64,000 nucleotides of DNA. Source: Mariniblastus sp. Its GTDB lineage: Bacteria > Planctomycetota > Planctomycetia > Pirellulales > Pirellulaceae. The position numbers and the translations under genes were made by a program. This document shows positions 1-7,270 of this stretch, piece by piece (position 1 is the stretch's first letter; each line of letters opens with the position of its first letter). The DNA lies in contig JAKVBF010000016.1 of the NCBI GenBank assembly GCA_022447555.1, forward strand, positions 15,500-79,499. Direction: 5' to 3'. The notes under the pieces are model-generated. The model worked only from the letters and a program-made list of their open reading frames with translations, was not told the origin of the DNA and searched no databases.

Positions 1-118
1 ATAGCTGTTGCTATCCCATCAATGATCACCCCTTGGTGAATTCACCTCCGTCTATCCATTAAGTGTCCCTCCCGATTTCAAAAGAACACCAAGGGGCCTC
101 CTTTTCGACCGTCGACAT

Positions 119-1123
119 TTACTCGAATGCGACCTCTTGTTTCGCGCGTTCATCTGAAACCCGATTCAAATCCCATTCCAAGTCCCGCAACAGATCGCCA
201 ATTTGATCCAACATCGATTCGGTTGCCAAAACAACCAACAGGCCGTTCACCACGGTAACCGAGGCCTCTCCGTGCATATCAGACCAGTTCTCCGGGTCAA
301 CTACTTTCTTTATCAACCTAATTAACTCCTCTTCACCACAACCCTGATCCGATTTTAAAATGCCCTGGCAGTTGAATATTTTTCGCCTAAAGTACTCGGG
401 GCTGGTAGCCGCATCCTTTGAAATCACACAGATCACGCCACGTTTCACGACATAGGTCGCGTTGTACTTTTTTAGCATCATTTTTAAAGCCTCTCGGCCA
501 GGTAGGTTCGTCGCCTGAAACGTAACCACTTCATCATCCATCAAAGAATCATCCTCAGCAGATTGGTCCAGAAATACGTTAACGTCCAACCGTTTGGCCA
601 ATACCTCCCGAACATCTTGAAATGCGACACCGTTAAAATTCCATTCGGCCGGCTCCACGAGTTTGTCGTCAATTTTTCGATTGCGGCGGGTCGTGTCGGA
701 CAGGCCAATGTTCTCACGGAGAAACTCGGATTGTGTCGATGTTTCCTCCGCCGAGCCAATATCATTCTGGCCATAAACCTGATCAGGAGATCCAAACCTT
801 GCGTTATCAGGCCACATGGCCATTAGAAAGACCAATCCGAGAAAAACACACGCAGTACAAAGAGTTGTAAACCTCATTATCCATCTCCTGTAATAAACTT
901 TCGAAACTAACCCAAACTGTTGAGCCAGGGCGGACGCGTCGCCAAATTCCTCTACTGCCTTACGTGCCGCTTCAGAATCCGTATGACCGGCCGCTTTTAA
1001 TTCAACGAACCGGGATTCCAAATGATCGCGTAATTCGTCGGCGATCACATCGCATTCTGAAGGACTCTGGCGCAACAGGCGGGAAACTAGTGTTAGGTAA
1101 TTTTCAAATTGGTGATGCGTCAT
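119..1123 (-). CDS. HAAS-domain membrane protein with secretin-like periplasmic domain
   Basis: This 334-residue protein has three visible parts. Residues 1-72 look like the HAAS / permease-prefix / DUF1700 fold: helical, acidic, with a DELRDHLE motif and an EEFGDA motif. A single membrane segment follows at about 82-104. The remainder is a soluble domain resembling the STN/secretin N0 type (around 160-245) and ends in a secretin-like stretch (VVNGLLVVLATE, then DQIGDLLRDLE). The start ATG at 1123 is preceded by GGAGT at good spacing. It lies 134 bases downstream of the padR gene on the same strand, so the pair is probably one operon. HAAS-domain proteins commonly sit next to PadR regulators and are thought to be their signalling or effector partners; the exact role here is unknown. 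The family call is from reading the residues and is moderately sure. Confidence 0.7.
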   Translation of the reverse strand: MTHHQFENYLTLVSRLLRQSPSECDVIADELRDHLESRFVELKAAGHTDSEAARKAVEEFGDASALAQQFGLVSKVYYRRWIMRFTTLCTACVFLGLVFLMAMWPDNARFGSPDQVYGQNDIGSAEETSTQSEFLRENIGLSDTTRRNRKIDDKLVEPAEWNFNGVAFQDVREVLAKRLDVNVFLDQSAEDDSLMDDEVVTFQATNLPGREALKMMLKKYNATYVVKRGVICVISKDAATSPEYFRRKIFNCQGILKSDQGCGEEELIRLIKKVVDPENWSDMHGEASVTVVNGLLVVLATESMLDQIGDLLRDLEWDLNRVSDERAKQEVAFE

Positions 1124-1257
1124 CTTGACTCCAAAAAAAACTCTTTCTGAGATGAGGCAGTGAAAGGTGTTTTATCTGGTTCGAACAAAATCGATTCAGT
1201 TGTGACAAGTTTTGTGTCCTTTTCCTCAGTCCTCCATTGTATTTTTCTGTGAAAACG

Positions 1258-1626
1258 TCACGAGTTTCGCTGTTGACCCGCTATGACGGGGCCACCCAAA
1301 TCGCCCAACAGATCCGCTACACAAGCTACATAATTCTGCCAGACACTGGTCCGTTGATTGAGAGCCTTCCTCCCCTTTGCTGTAATGTCATACCACTTAC
1401 GTCGGCGCCCTGTGGAGTCGTCCCAGCGACTCCGAATCAAATTCTGGGATTCCAGTTTATGAAGCAGTGGATATAAAGTCCCGGCCGGTAGAGCAACTTG
1501 TCCATTGGTAGCCAGATTCAGTTGTTTTTGTATCGAATAACCGTATTGCGACTCACGAGAAACGACCGACAGAATCATCAGGTCGAGGCTTCCTCTCAAT
1601 AAATCACGTTGAAACCGCGCCGTCAC
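1258..1626 (-). CDS. PadR family transcriptional regulator
   Basis: This 122-residue protein is a winged-helix DNA-binding regulator of the PadR family. The N-terminal LRGSLDLMILSVVS and YGYSI segments, the LPAGTLYPLLHKLE recognition-helix region and the wing ending in RRRKWYDITAKGR are the family's hallmark order. The length is that of the small PadR subfamily with one short C-terminal dimerisation helix. The start is a GTG at 1626 with GGGAGT upstream. An inverted repeat, ATACAT-N9-ATGTAT, lies 34 bases upstream and is a good candidate autoregulatory operator. The next gene on the strand is the HAAS-domain membrane protein, a partner seen with many PadR genes. The inducing signal cannot be read from the sequence. 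Confidence 0.9.
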   Translation of the reverse strand: MTARFQRDLLRGSLDLMILSVVSRESQYGYSIQKQLNLATNGQVALPAGTLYPLLHKLESQNLIRSRWDDSTGRRRKWYDITAKGRKALNQRTSVWQNYVACVADLLGDLGGPVIAGQQRNS

Positions 1627-2126
1627 ACCGACTCCCCAAACAAAAGGTCATGACTTACAATACATCGTCGATCTATGTATAGGCGGTTGATTCTTGTATT
1701 TCAAGGCTTGGAAACCGAAACAATGGGGGTTTATCCATGAGTACCCAATTTTTACGGAGTTAAAACCGGCCAACAAAATCAATATGAAAGAGACACCTAA
1801 GCAGACCGACGCCCACTTCTCGCCAATCCCAAGCCCCACCGTCACGATGACCAGCCCTCTTGAACTTTATCATTAAGATTTTGTAACGCGTTCGCTTGGC
1901 GGCATTCTTACTGTATGACATGCTCTCGATACTGAGCTCAACAAAAATATTGCTGCAGCGTTGAAGTCGCGCGAAAAGAGTGGTCCATTTCGTTTTTTTG
2001 GTTTAGAATTCTGCGTGCGTTGACCGTTTTCTCTGTTCTCTAACTCTCGGGATTTTTTGTTTGGGCTCTCAGGCGACTGGCCAATAACTGTCGAGATGGA
2101 TGGCGTACGGATGCTTTTATACAATT
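1627..2126. other. Intergenic region between padR and tRNA-Arg
   Basis: Five hundred bases with no convincing gene. It holds the presumed padR promoter and the inverted repeat at 1660-1680 on its left side, and the tRNA-Arg promoter on its right side, with a TATACA -10-like hexamer at 2118-2123. Short open frames on both strands lack family resemblance and good ribosome sites. Confidence 0.5.
1660..1680. promoter_or_regulatory. Candidate PadR operator (inverted repeat)
   Basis: A perfect 6-base inverted repeat, ATACAT-N9-ATGTAT, sits 34 bases upstream of the padR GTG start. PadR proteins bind dyads built from ATGT/ACAT half-sites and often repress their own promoter. The half-site order here (ACAT first) is the reverse of the best-studied sites, so the assignment is inference. 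Confidence 0.4.
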
Positions 2127-2199
2127 GCCCCCGTAGCTCAGGGGATAGAGCACCGCTTTCCTAAAGCGGGTGTCGCAGGTTCGAATCCTGCCGGGGGCG
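2127..2199 (+). tRNA. tRNA-Arg (anticodon CCT)
   Basis: A full cloverleaf can be drawn. The acceptor stem is GCCCCCG paired with CGGGGGC, with discriminator G. The D-arm is GCTC...GAGC. The anticodon stem CCGCT/AGCGG has loop TTCCTAA, giving anticodon CCT (reads AGG, arginine). The T-arm is GCAGG-TTCGAAT-CCTGC. The gene does not encode the CCA end. It stands alone, not in a tRNA cluster. Confidence 0.97.
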
Positions 2200-2485
2200 T
2201 TTCATCCAAGGAAAACAGAAACCGAAACTCAGCTTTCCATTCGCAATAGTTGCTTGGATTCTCGTGACGTTTGTTTCTGGCCAACGAGTCAAAAAAAACT
2301 CTTGCGTTTATGCTTTCATCCCATGGATGTTGCCAATGAATGACGTTCGCCGCCCGAAGCCAGATCGAGAATCAATAGGACTGAAAGTCCGTCAAAACAG
2401 GACGAGTCCGGAAATGTCTTAAGTGAACGGAATCGAGGAGCCAACATGAAACACATCCGCGGCCGGGCTCATTTCAATTGCGCAT

Positions 2486-2517
2486 AAAAAAAGGTGGCGT
2501 CCCATCAGATGCCACCT
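2486..2517 (-). terminator. Rho-independent terminator of the PEP-CTERM gene
   Basis: On the minus strand a hairpin with stem AGGTGGC/GCCACCT is followed by seven T residues, starting 15 bases after the TAA stop of the PEP-CTERM gene. The A-rich flank on the other side makes it partly bidirectional. Confidence 0.85.
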
Positions 2518-2532
2518 CAGAACTTTTTTTTC

Positions 2533-3210
2533 TTATCGACGTCTTCGGAATCCAGCTAGTCCACAAAGAGCCACCATCACCGAAAATGCTGCTGGTTCTG
2601 GAACAGATTGCATATTGTACGAGGAATCCGACGTATTCACGTAATCCACCCGGGCTGCTGCCAATGACTGATGAACGGCGAACGGTGCGCCGGTCATGGT
2701 CATAGAATAAAAGGAACTGGCGTTCAGCCCAGTCCACTCAGCTCGGTAATATTGATACGTGAATCCGCCCGAATCTTTGTATTGGTAATTCGCGAATTCG
2801 TCCGGAGCAGCGCCGCCTAGCGCAAAACTGCTTGCGGTGTAAGCACTGGAACTTGTCGCAACTTGCAAAGCAACACTGGTGTAGTCCTCCGTATTGTCCA
2901 CCGAGGTAACCTGAACATTATACGTTGGCACCGTGCTCATTGAATACAGATTGCCTGTACTGGTCACGATCCCACCCGCGGGACTAGCCAAAAGAATGCT
3001 GCTCGTTGGACCCGTCTGATCCGGTTGGTGAGCGTCGGTGTACTGGCCTGTGAAATCGCCCCAACCTTGCTCGCCATCACTGACTTCAAAATCTACAAAT
3101 GCATCGTAAAGAACGTCCGCCGAAGCGGCATTCATCACGACAAAGCTACAAAGCAACGTACCCGTAAAAACGGCCGTCACTTTCTTCATAACGCTATAGT
3201 GCGCTGACAT
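2533..3210 (-). CDS. PEP-CTERM sorting-signal exported protein
   Basis: A 225-residue secreted protein. The N-terminus carries a signal peptide (MKK followed by a hydrophobic run, cleavage near the Ala-Ser-Ala at about 28-31). The last 23 residues form a PEP-CTERM tail: Val-Pro-Glu-Pro, a hydrophobic helix, then RRRR. This tail is the known substrate for exosortase/archaeosortase-type processing and surface attachment. The middle is rich in Ser, Thr, Tyr and Gly with no recognised domain. The start ATG at 3210 has AGGAG at correct spacing, and a strong terminator follows the stop. No exosortase or EPS gene lies nearby, so sorting must be supplied from elsewhere in the genome. The molecular role of the mature protein is unknown. 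Confidence 0.85.
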   Translation of the reverse strand: MSAHYSVMKKVTAVFTGTLLCSFVVMNAASADVLYDAFVDFEVSDGEQGWGDFTGQYTDAHQPDQTGPTSSILLASPAGGIVTSTGNLYSMSTVPTYNVQVTSVDNTEDYTSVALQVATSSSAYTASSFALGGAAPDEFANYQYKDSGGFTYQYYRAEWTGLNASSFYSMTMTGAPFAVHQSLAAARVDYVNTSDSSYNMQSVPEPAAFSVMVALCGLAGFRRRR

Positions 3211-3946
3211 TATTTTTCTCCTGTGTACAAACCTAGGTGCAATACCGCACAGTGCGGAGGACTACCAATGCGTGGCTGGCTACAAGAGAGGAACAGAAGT
3301 GGTCTGGCCCGACTTTTACTGCTTGCTGCGTTAAGGGTAGCAATTGATGCTTATTGAGTCTCAATATCATTAGAGCTACGATTCGTGGCAGATACAACAA
3401 TTACTAAGGGAAAAACAGAGTTTACCGAATAAAAACTGATCGCAACACCTAACGAAGACTATATTGTCTCAATAGATTATTAAGGGACGATAACTTCACA
3501 TTAATCATAACGGCGTTACAATGGCGGCTTGCCCCAAGCTTCGAGCAAAACGTTCGATTGATAATCGCGAAAGCGCTGCTTGTACGATTGTCACAGCTTT
3601 TTTCCCTCTGGTATGGTTTTAATCACCATACGGGTCATGACCAAGAAAGACAGCCTTTAGGCGATTTTGGTCGGGCAATCGCCACGATACAGACCCTTTG
3701 CCACATCTCGATTCGCCTGGTTGATAAATTCATGTTTTTTTTGATTCGCCGCTTTAAATGCCCGAGGGATTACCCTAGCCAATTCACCCCATTTTCAGCG
3801 AAAACCGAATCCTTAATGGGGAGGTATCGATATCAAAGGCATTACCCACAATCCGAATCAACGCTCCGCTTAAACTAAGCTGGACACGGATTTTTTTTCA
3901 ACGGATAGACCCAGCCGAGCAAATCTAAATTTGGAAGGTAGTTCCG
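3211..3946. other. Intergenic region, no gene recognised
   Basis: About 735 bases between divergent genes. It is AT-rich at 3350-3500 and must hold the PEP-CTERM promoter on the minus strand and the DUF3592-gene promoter on the plus strand. An open frame at 3558-3878 was judged spurious. No tRNA, terminator hairpin or clear repeat was found. Confidence 0.5.
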
Positions 3947-4723
3947 ATGGATTCAGAACCCGATGACGGTAAAAAACTTGCCGAGGGAAGGGCACAACGC
4001 AAAGCACTACTGTTGATTTGGTTTGTGATTGGCCTCGTTGGTATGGCGATACTCTCCTACGGCCACTATCAATTGACACGTGCACGGGCAAGCGCGATGT
4101 GGCCCCTAGCTGACGGACAAATTATCGTCTCCCGGGTGGACCGACATACCGATGAAGAAGGGACCCACTATTCAGCCAATATCAAATACCGGTACCAAGT
4201 CGGAAGCAGTTATTTTGAGTCGGATGTAGTCGTCATCGGCGGTCATAACTATACCGTTCATGGCGTGGTCGCGCGTTACCCCAACGGACAAGCGGTGAAA
4301 GTCGCCTACAATCCAACCAAACCACGCCAAGCCGTGTTAGAGCCGGGCGTCGAATCGACACAGCTACAAACACTGGGCGTCCTCATGATGTCAGGTGCCT
4401 TTTTCATGGCTGTCCTCTTCAATTTCATCCTTCGGCAGGCAATGAATGAGGACAAAAACGCAGTGGACCAAGTGATCCTTCTGGTCTTAAAAACGCTTTT
4501 TTTCCCATTCAAACTTTCTAATGGCAACCCACTTATTATGGGTGCGATGGTCGGAACCGCCTATTGTCTCTCCACGTTGGAACTTCATCCGATAGCGACA
4601 TGGCCAGCGCGGATATTCACTGCCCTCTATGGTCTGGGATTCATCGTCATGCTTTGGGGAACTTTTATGGGTTGGTTGATGGGATTGGCCAAAGGAGATG
4701 ATGACGAGGAAGGTTGCGAATGA
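3947..4723 (+). CDS. DUF3592-type membrane protein
   Basis: A 258-residue membrane protein. One membrane helix at about 22-44 is followed by an extracytoplasmic beta-rich domain (45-140). In that domain a W-P-x-A-x-G-x-I-like start, a YRYQVGSSYFES segment and AYNPTKPRQAVLEPG near its end are typical of DUF3592 proteins. Three or four further hydrophobic helices fill the C-terminal half, and the tail is acidic (DDDEE). The start has GAAGG eleven bases upstream. Its function is unknown; DUF3592 proteins are widespread small membrane proteins without an assigned reaction. It lies upstream of the blaI-like gene but is separated by 183 bases with a regulatory-looking inverted repeat, so it is probably a separate transcript. 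Confidence 0.75.
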   Translation: MDSEPDDGKKLAEGRAQRKALLLIWFVIGLVGMAILSYGHYQLTRARASAMWPLADGQIIVSRVDRHTDEEGTHYSANIKYRYQVGSSYFESDVVVIGGHNYTVHGVVARYPNGQAVKVAYNPTKPRQAVLEPGVESTQLQTLGVLMMSGAFFMAVLFNFILRQAMNEDKNAVDQVILLVLKTLFFPFKLSNGNPLIMGAMVGTAYCLSTLELHPIATWPARIFTALYGLGFIVMLWGTFMGWLMGLAKGDDDEEGCE

Positions 4724-4857
4724 AACCGACTCCTGTCCGGTTCGCTGACCGCCCCGGTCAGATAGACCTAAGCCGGCGGTGCCTGTGGGACCGGTTCAGT
4801 TTTACAGTTTGTTGATGGCGAAAACACGGCCCATTGACGTGTACGGTAATACGCCGT

Positions 4858-4884
4858 CGATTTACGTCGACAGGCCGTAAATCG
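4858..4884. promoter_or_regulatory. Candidate BlaI operator (9-bp inverted repeat)
   Basis: A perfect inverted repeat CGATTTACG-N9-CGTAAATCG lies 23-49 bases upstream of the predicted blaI start. BlaI/MecI repressors bind dyads with TTACA/TGTAA-like half-sites and control their own operon. The TTTAC/GTAAA core fits that pattern loosely. Assignment rests on position and symmetry only. Confidence 0.45.
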
Positions 4885-4906
4885 GCGTGCGCGCCTTCCC
4901 GAACCC

Positions 4907-5293
4907 TTGTCGAGTTTTTTCGTGAGTGTTGAAAAACTAACCAACGCAGAAACCACGTTGATGGATCTACTTTGGGACAAAAAACGTTTAACTGCGAGAC
5001 AGATAAGGGAGTCGCTGTATCCTGACTCCAAAACATCGCAACACGGAACGGTGCAAAGGTTATTGCAAAGCCTTGAGGAAAAGGGTTTCGTTCATCGTGA
5101 TCGCTCATTGGGCGTCCAACTTTTTTCAGCCCAACTTGAACGCGCGGCCTACGGTGGTGGCATTCTCGAATCATTGGCTCAACAATTGACCGGCGGCTCG
5201 ATCGCGCCGATCTTAACCCATTTGTTGGACGAAAAAAAACTTGAAAAGACCGAGATCCGTCGGCTAAGAAAACTTCTGGGTGAAGGACCCTAA
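4907..5293 (+). CDS. BlaI/MecI/CopY family repressor
   Basis: A 128-residue winged-helix repressor. The N-terminal LTNAETTLMDLLWDKKRLTARQI, the THGTVQRLLQSLEEKG-like recognition region (here SQHGTVQRLL) and the C-terminal dimerisation helices match BlaI/MecI. In the known system this protein represses its operon until cleaved after signalling by a BlaR1/M56 membrane protease. The start is uncertain: TTG at 4907 or GTG at 4922, neither with a clear ribosome site. Its 3' end overlaps the following M56 gene by 14 bases, the usual blaI-blaR1 arrangement. Because that sensor is broken, the repressor may no longer be inactivated by its partner; the gene itself looks intact. Confidence 0.88.
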   Translation: MSSFFVSVEKLTNAETTLMDLLWDKKRLTARQIRESLYPDSKTSQHGTVQRLLQSLEEKGFVHRDRSLGVQLFSAQLERAAYGGGILESLAQQLTGGSIAPILTHLLDEKKLEKTEIRRLRKLLGEGP

Positions 5294-6209
5294 CGTGGCT
5301 GATTTCCTTTTTCAAGCAACGTTAAGCAACCTAATTGTCTCATCCCTTTTGGCGATAGCCGCGTATTTTATTCAACGGCGTTACCAGGCAGCCAGATTGG
5401 CTAATGTCCTGTGGATCATGGTTGTCATTAAAATGGTGACGCCTCCTCTGCATCCCATCGCTCTGTTGGCCGTTGAACCGATTGGCACAACAAGGGCGGT
5501 GGCCGAATTGAGGGAAGCCAACACGGCGAAATTTCCCACTTATGGCGTCCCAGCAATGACGCAATCCGCGGTTTTACCTCCCTTTCCCGACTCAGGTTCC
5601 CGAATTATCTCCTCTCAATCATGGCTCGGTTTGATCGGATTTAACTTGTTTTTTTCAGTGGGACCTTGCTGTTTGTTTCGCTTGTTCGCGTGCTCCACTT
5701 TCCTCGCTTTCTTAGCCAAAGACTAAAACCACCTCAAGATTTTTTGAGACAGATCACTCTTCAGATGACCAGACAATTTGGCATCAACAAGGCACCCCGG
5801 ATCGCGGTTTCTAGGGCCAACATCTCTCCTTTCGTCTGGTGGTCAGGAGGACGACCATTGATCGTGATCCCTCAATTAGCGGTCGTCGGGTTGACCGTTG
5901 CTCATTTGAAAGGGATCGTGGCCCATGCATTGGGCACACGTCAAGCGTTTGTATTACTATATCCGTTGGCTAGAGTGCTTCGCCGTCTTGACACTTTGGT
6001 GGAATCCCATCATTGGGTTCACCAGAAAAGAAGCGCGGGCAACTGAGGAAATTGCTTGTGAAACGTTGGTGATATAAACTGTACGGATACAACACGATAC
6101 CTATGCCCGTTCTCTTTTGAACATGGCGGAATTATTTACAACTTCGACCAACCGTCCGCCGGCAGTCGCAAGTGCAATCAATAGTGGCGGGATTTTGGAG
6201 AAGAGAATT
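5280..6209 (+). pseudogene. M56 (BlaR1-like) sensor peptidase, frameshifted and catalytically mutated
   Basis: Three reading-frame segments together spell a planctomycete M56 membrane peptidase. Frame 1 (from GTG 5280) carries the N-terminal helices to the T7 run at 5649-5655; restoring one T continues the protein in the second frame (GTLLFVSLVRVLHF...). The second frame runs through the ISPFVWW and GGRPLIVIPQ motifs to 5933. Removing one G at 5932-5934 returns to the first frame, giving HVKRLYYYIRWLE and WWNPIIGFTRKEARATEE, as expected for the family. A TAA at 6075 then interrupts. After both repairs the zinc motif reads HALAH instead of HELAH, so the catalytic Glu is Ala. Two indels, one stop and a lost catalytic residue make this a genuine pseudogene rather than a sequencing artefact. 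In the intact family this protein cleaves the BlaI repressor. Confidence 0.85.
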
Positions 6210-6212
6210 ACC

Positions 6213-7166
6213 ATGATCATCTCAGAAAAAACTGGGGGTTTAACCCACTGGACGCGTTTTATGGCAGCCTTGCTGGTACTGGCATTATTCCCGATTGGTT
6301 TGGTTTATGCACAAGACTACGAAGCAATACAAAAACGTTTGGGCGATTCTGTCCGATCGGGTGAGATCACCCGAGCCCAAGCGGGCGCCATGCTCCGCGC
6401 ACTGAGACAAACAGATAGCGACGAAAAACCGCAAACTCGTGACGCAGAGATGGAATACAGCAAGCGGGAATACATGGCCGCCGCTGAGAGAATCGAAACG
6501 ATGGTCAAAGAAGGCAAGGTCTCTAAAGAAGATGCCGAGAAACGCCTGGGGCAAATGCGAGAACGAATGTTCCCTTCTAAAGATGGGGCCAGGGACAGCA
6601 GACGTGCTAAAGGTCGAACCAATGCTGACAAGGAGATGGAATACAGCAAGCGGGAATACATGGCCGCCGCTGAGAAAATCGAAACGATGGTCAAAGAAGG
6701 CAAGGTCTCTAAAGAAGATGCCGAGAAACGCCTGGGGCAAATGCGAGAACGAATGTTCCCCTCCAAGGATGGTGCCAAGAAAGGTAAGCGAGAAAAAGGA
6801 CAAACCAAAACCGACACAGCGATGGAGGCCAAAAAACGTGAATACATGGCGACCGTTGAAAAATTTGAGGCCTTGGTGACAGAAGGTAAAATATCAAAAG
6901 AAGATGCCGACGAGCGGTTAGGGCGTTTGCGTATGCGAATGTTCCCCATCCAGGAAGGGGCCAAGAAAAGCAAACTGAGAAAAGGAAGTACCAAACCCGA
7001 GGCGAAAATGAAGGACGAAGACGTCATGGAAGCCAAGAAACTTCGTTATATGAAATTCGCAGAACGTGTCGAAAAAGAATTGAAAGACAAAAAAATCACG
7101 TCGGAACAAGCCGAAGAGAAACTGATCGAAATGCGGATGAGATTGTTCGAACATGACGGCAAGTAA
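6213..7166 (+). CDS. Repeat-containing exported tail of the former M56 sensor
   Basis: This open frame continues the M56 pseudogene. Its first residues (LEKRITMI) and the hydrophobic segment ending VYAQD correspond to the last membrane helix of M56 proteins. Taken from ATG 6213, with GGAG twelve bases upstream, the product is 317 residues and the helix becomes a plausible signal peptide or anchor. The rest is highly charged: four helical repeats of about 60 residues built on REYMAAAE-x-IE-x-MV-x-EGK-x-S-x-EDAE-x-RLG-x-MR-x-RMFP. Repeats 1 and 2 are almost identical in DNA (see the separate repeat entry); 3 and 4 are diverged. The frame is open for 350 codons (from 6117) although the upstream peptidase has several lesions. 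Translation as a separate periplasmic protein is therefore possible. Starts at TTG 6117 or ATG 6123 are alternatives. The function is unknown. Confidence 0.6.
   Translation: MIISEKTGGLTHWTRFMAALLVLALFPIGLVYAQDYEAIQKRLGDSVRSGEITRAQAGAMLRALRQTDSDEKPQTRDAEMEYSKREYMAAAERIETMVKEGKVSKEDAEKRLGQMRERMFPSKDGARDSRRAKGRTNADKEMEYSKREYMAAAEKIETMVKEGKVSKEDAEKRLGQMRERMFPSKDGAKKGKREKGQTKTDTAMEAKKREYMATVEKFEALVTEGKISKEDADERLGRLRMRMFPIQEGAKKSKLRKGSTKPEAKMKDEDVMEAKKLRYMKFAERVEKELKDKKITSEQAEEKLIEMRMRLFEHDGK
6447..6760 (+). repeat. In-frame tandem duplication, 186-bp period
   Basis: Bases 6447-6572 and 6633-6758 are nearly identical over about 126 bases; I see one internal difference (GAGAGA versus GAGAAA). The offset of 186 bases equals 62 codons and keeps the frame. 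The linkers between the copies differ more. Two further, diverged protein repeats follow at about 6822-6950 and 7026-7160. Confidence 0.85.
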
Positions 7167-7192
7167 CCACCCCCTATCCTGCCTGGATCTTA

Positions 7193-7221
7193 GCTCGCCT
7201 TTAACAGGGCGAGCATTTTTT
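7193..7221 (+). terminator. Rho-independent terminator
   Basis: Stem GCTCGCC/GGCGAGC with an 8-base loop is followed by A and six T residues, starting 27 bases after the stop of the repeat protein. It ends the blaI-M56 transcript. Confidence 0.85.
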
Positions 7222-7270
7222 AACCCTCGACGAGGTGGCCACCAAACAATCGTTTATCTCGAACCAGCAA

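Noticed and set aside
3558-3878. A 106-codon open frame
   Set aside because: Composition is not protein-like, there is no ribosome site, and no family resemblance was seen.
5649-5934. Simple sequencing error as the cause of the M56 frame breaks
   Set aside because: Both breaks are next to short homopolymers, so errors are possible, but the TAA at 6075 and the Glu-to-Ala change in the zinc motif are independent lesions.
6285-7154. Long open frames on the strand opposite the repeat protein
   Set aside because: They mirror the repeats, are Phe/Ser-rich and have no start signal; a by-product of the codon bias of the real gene.
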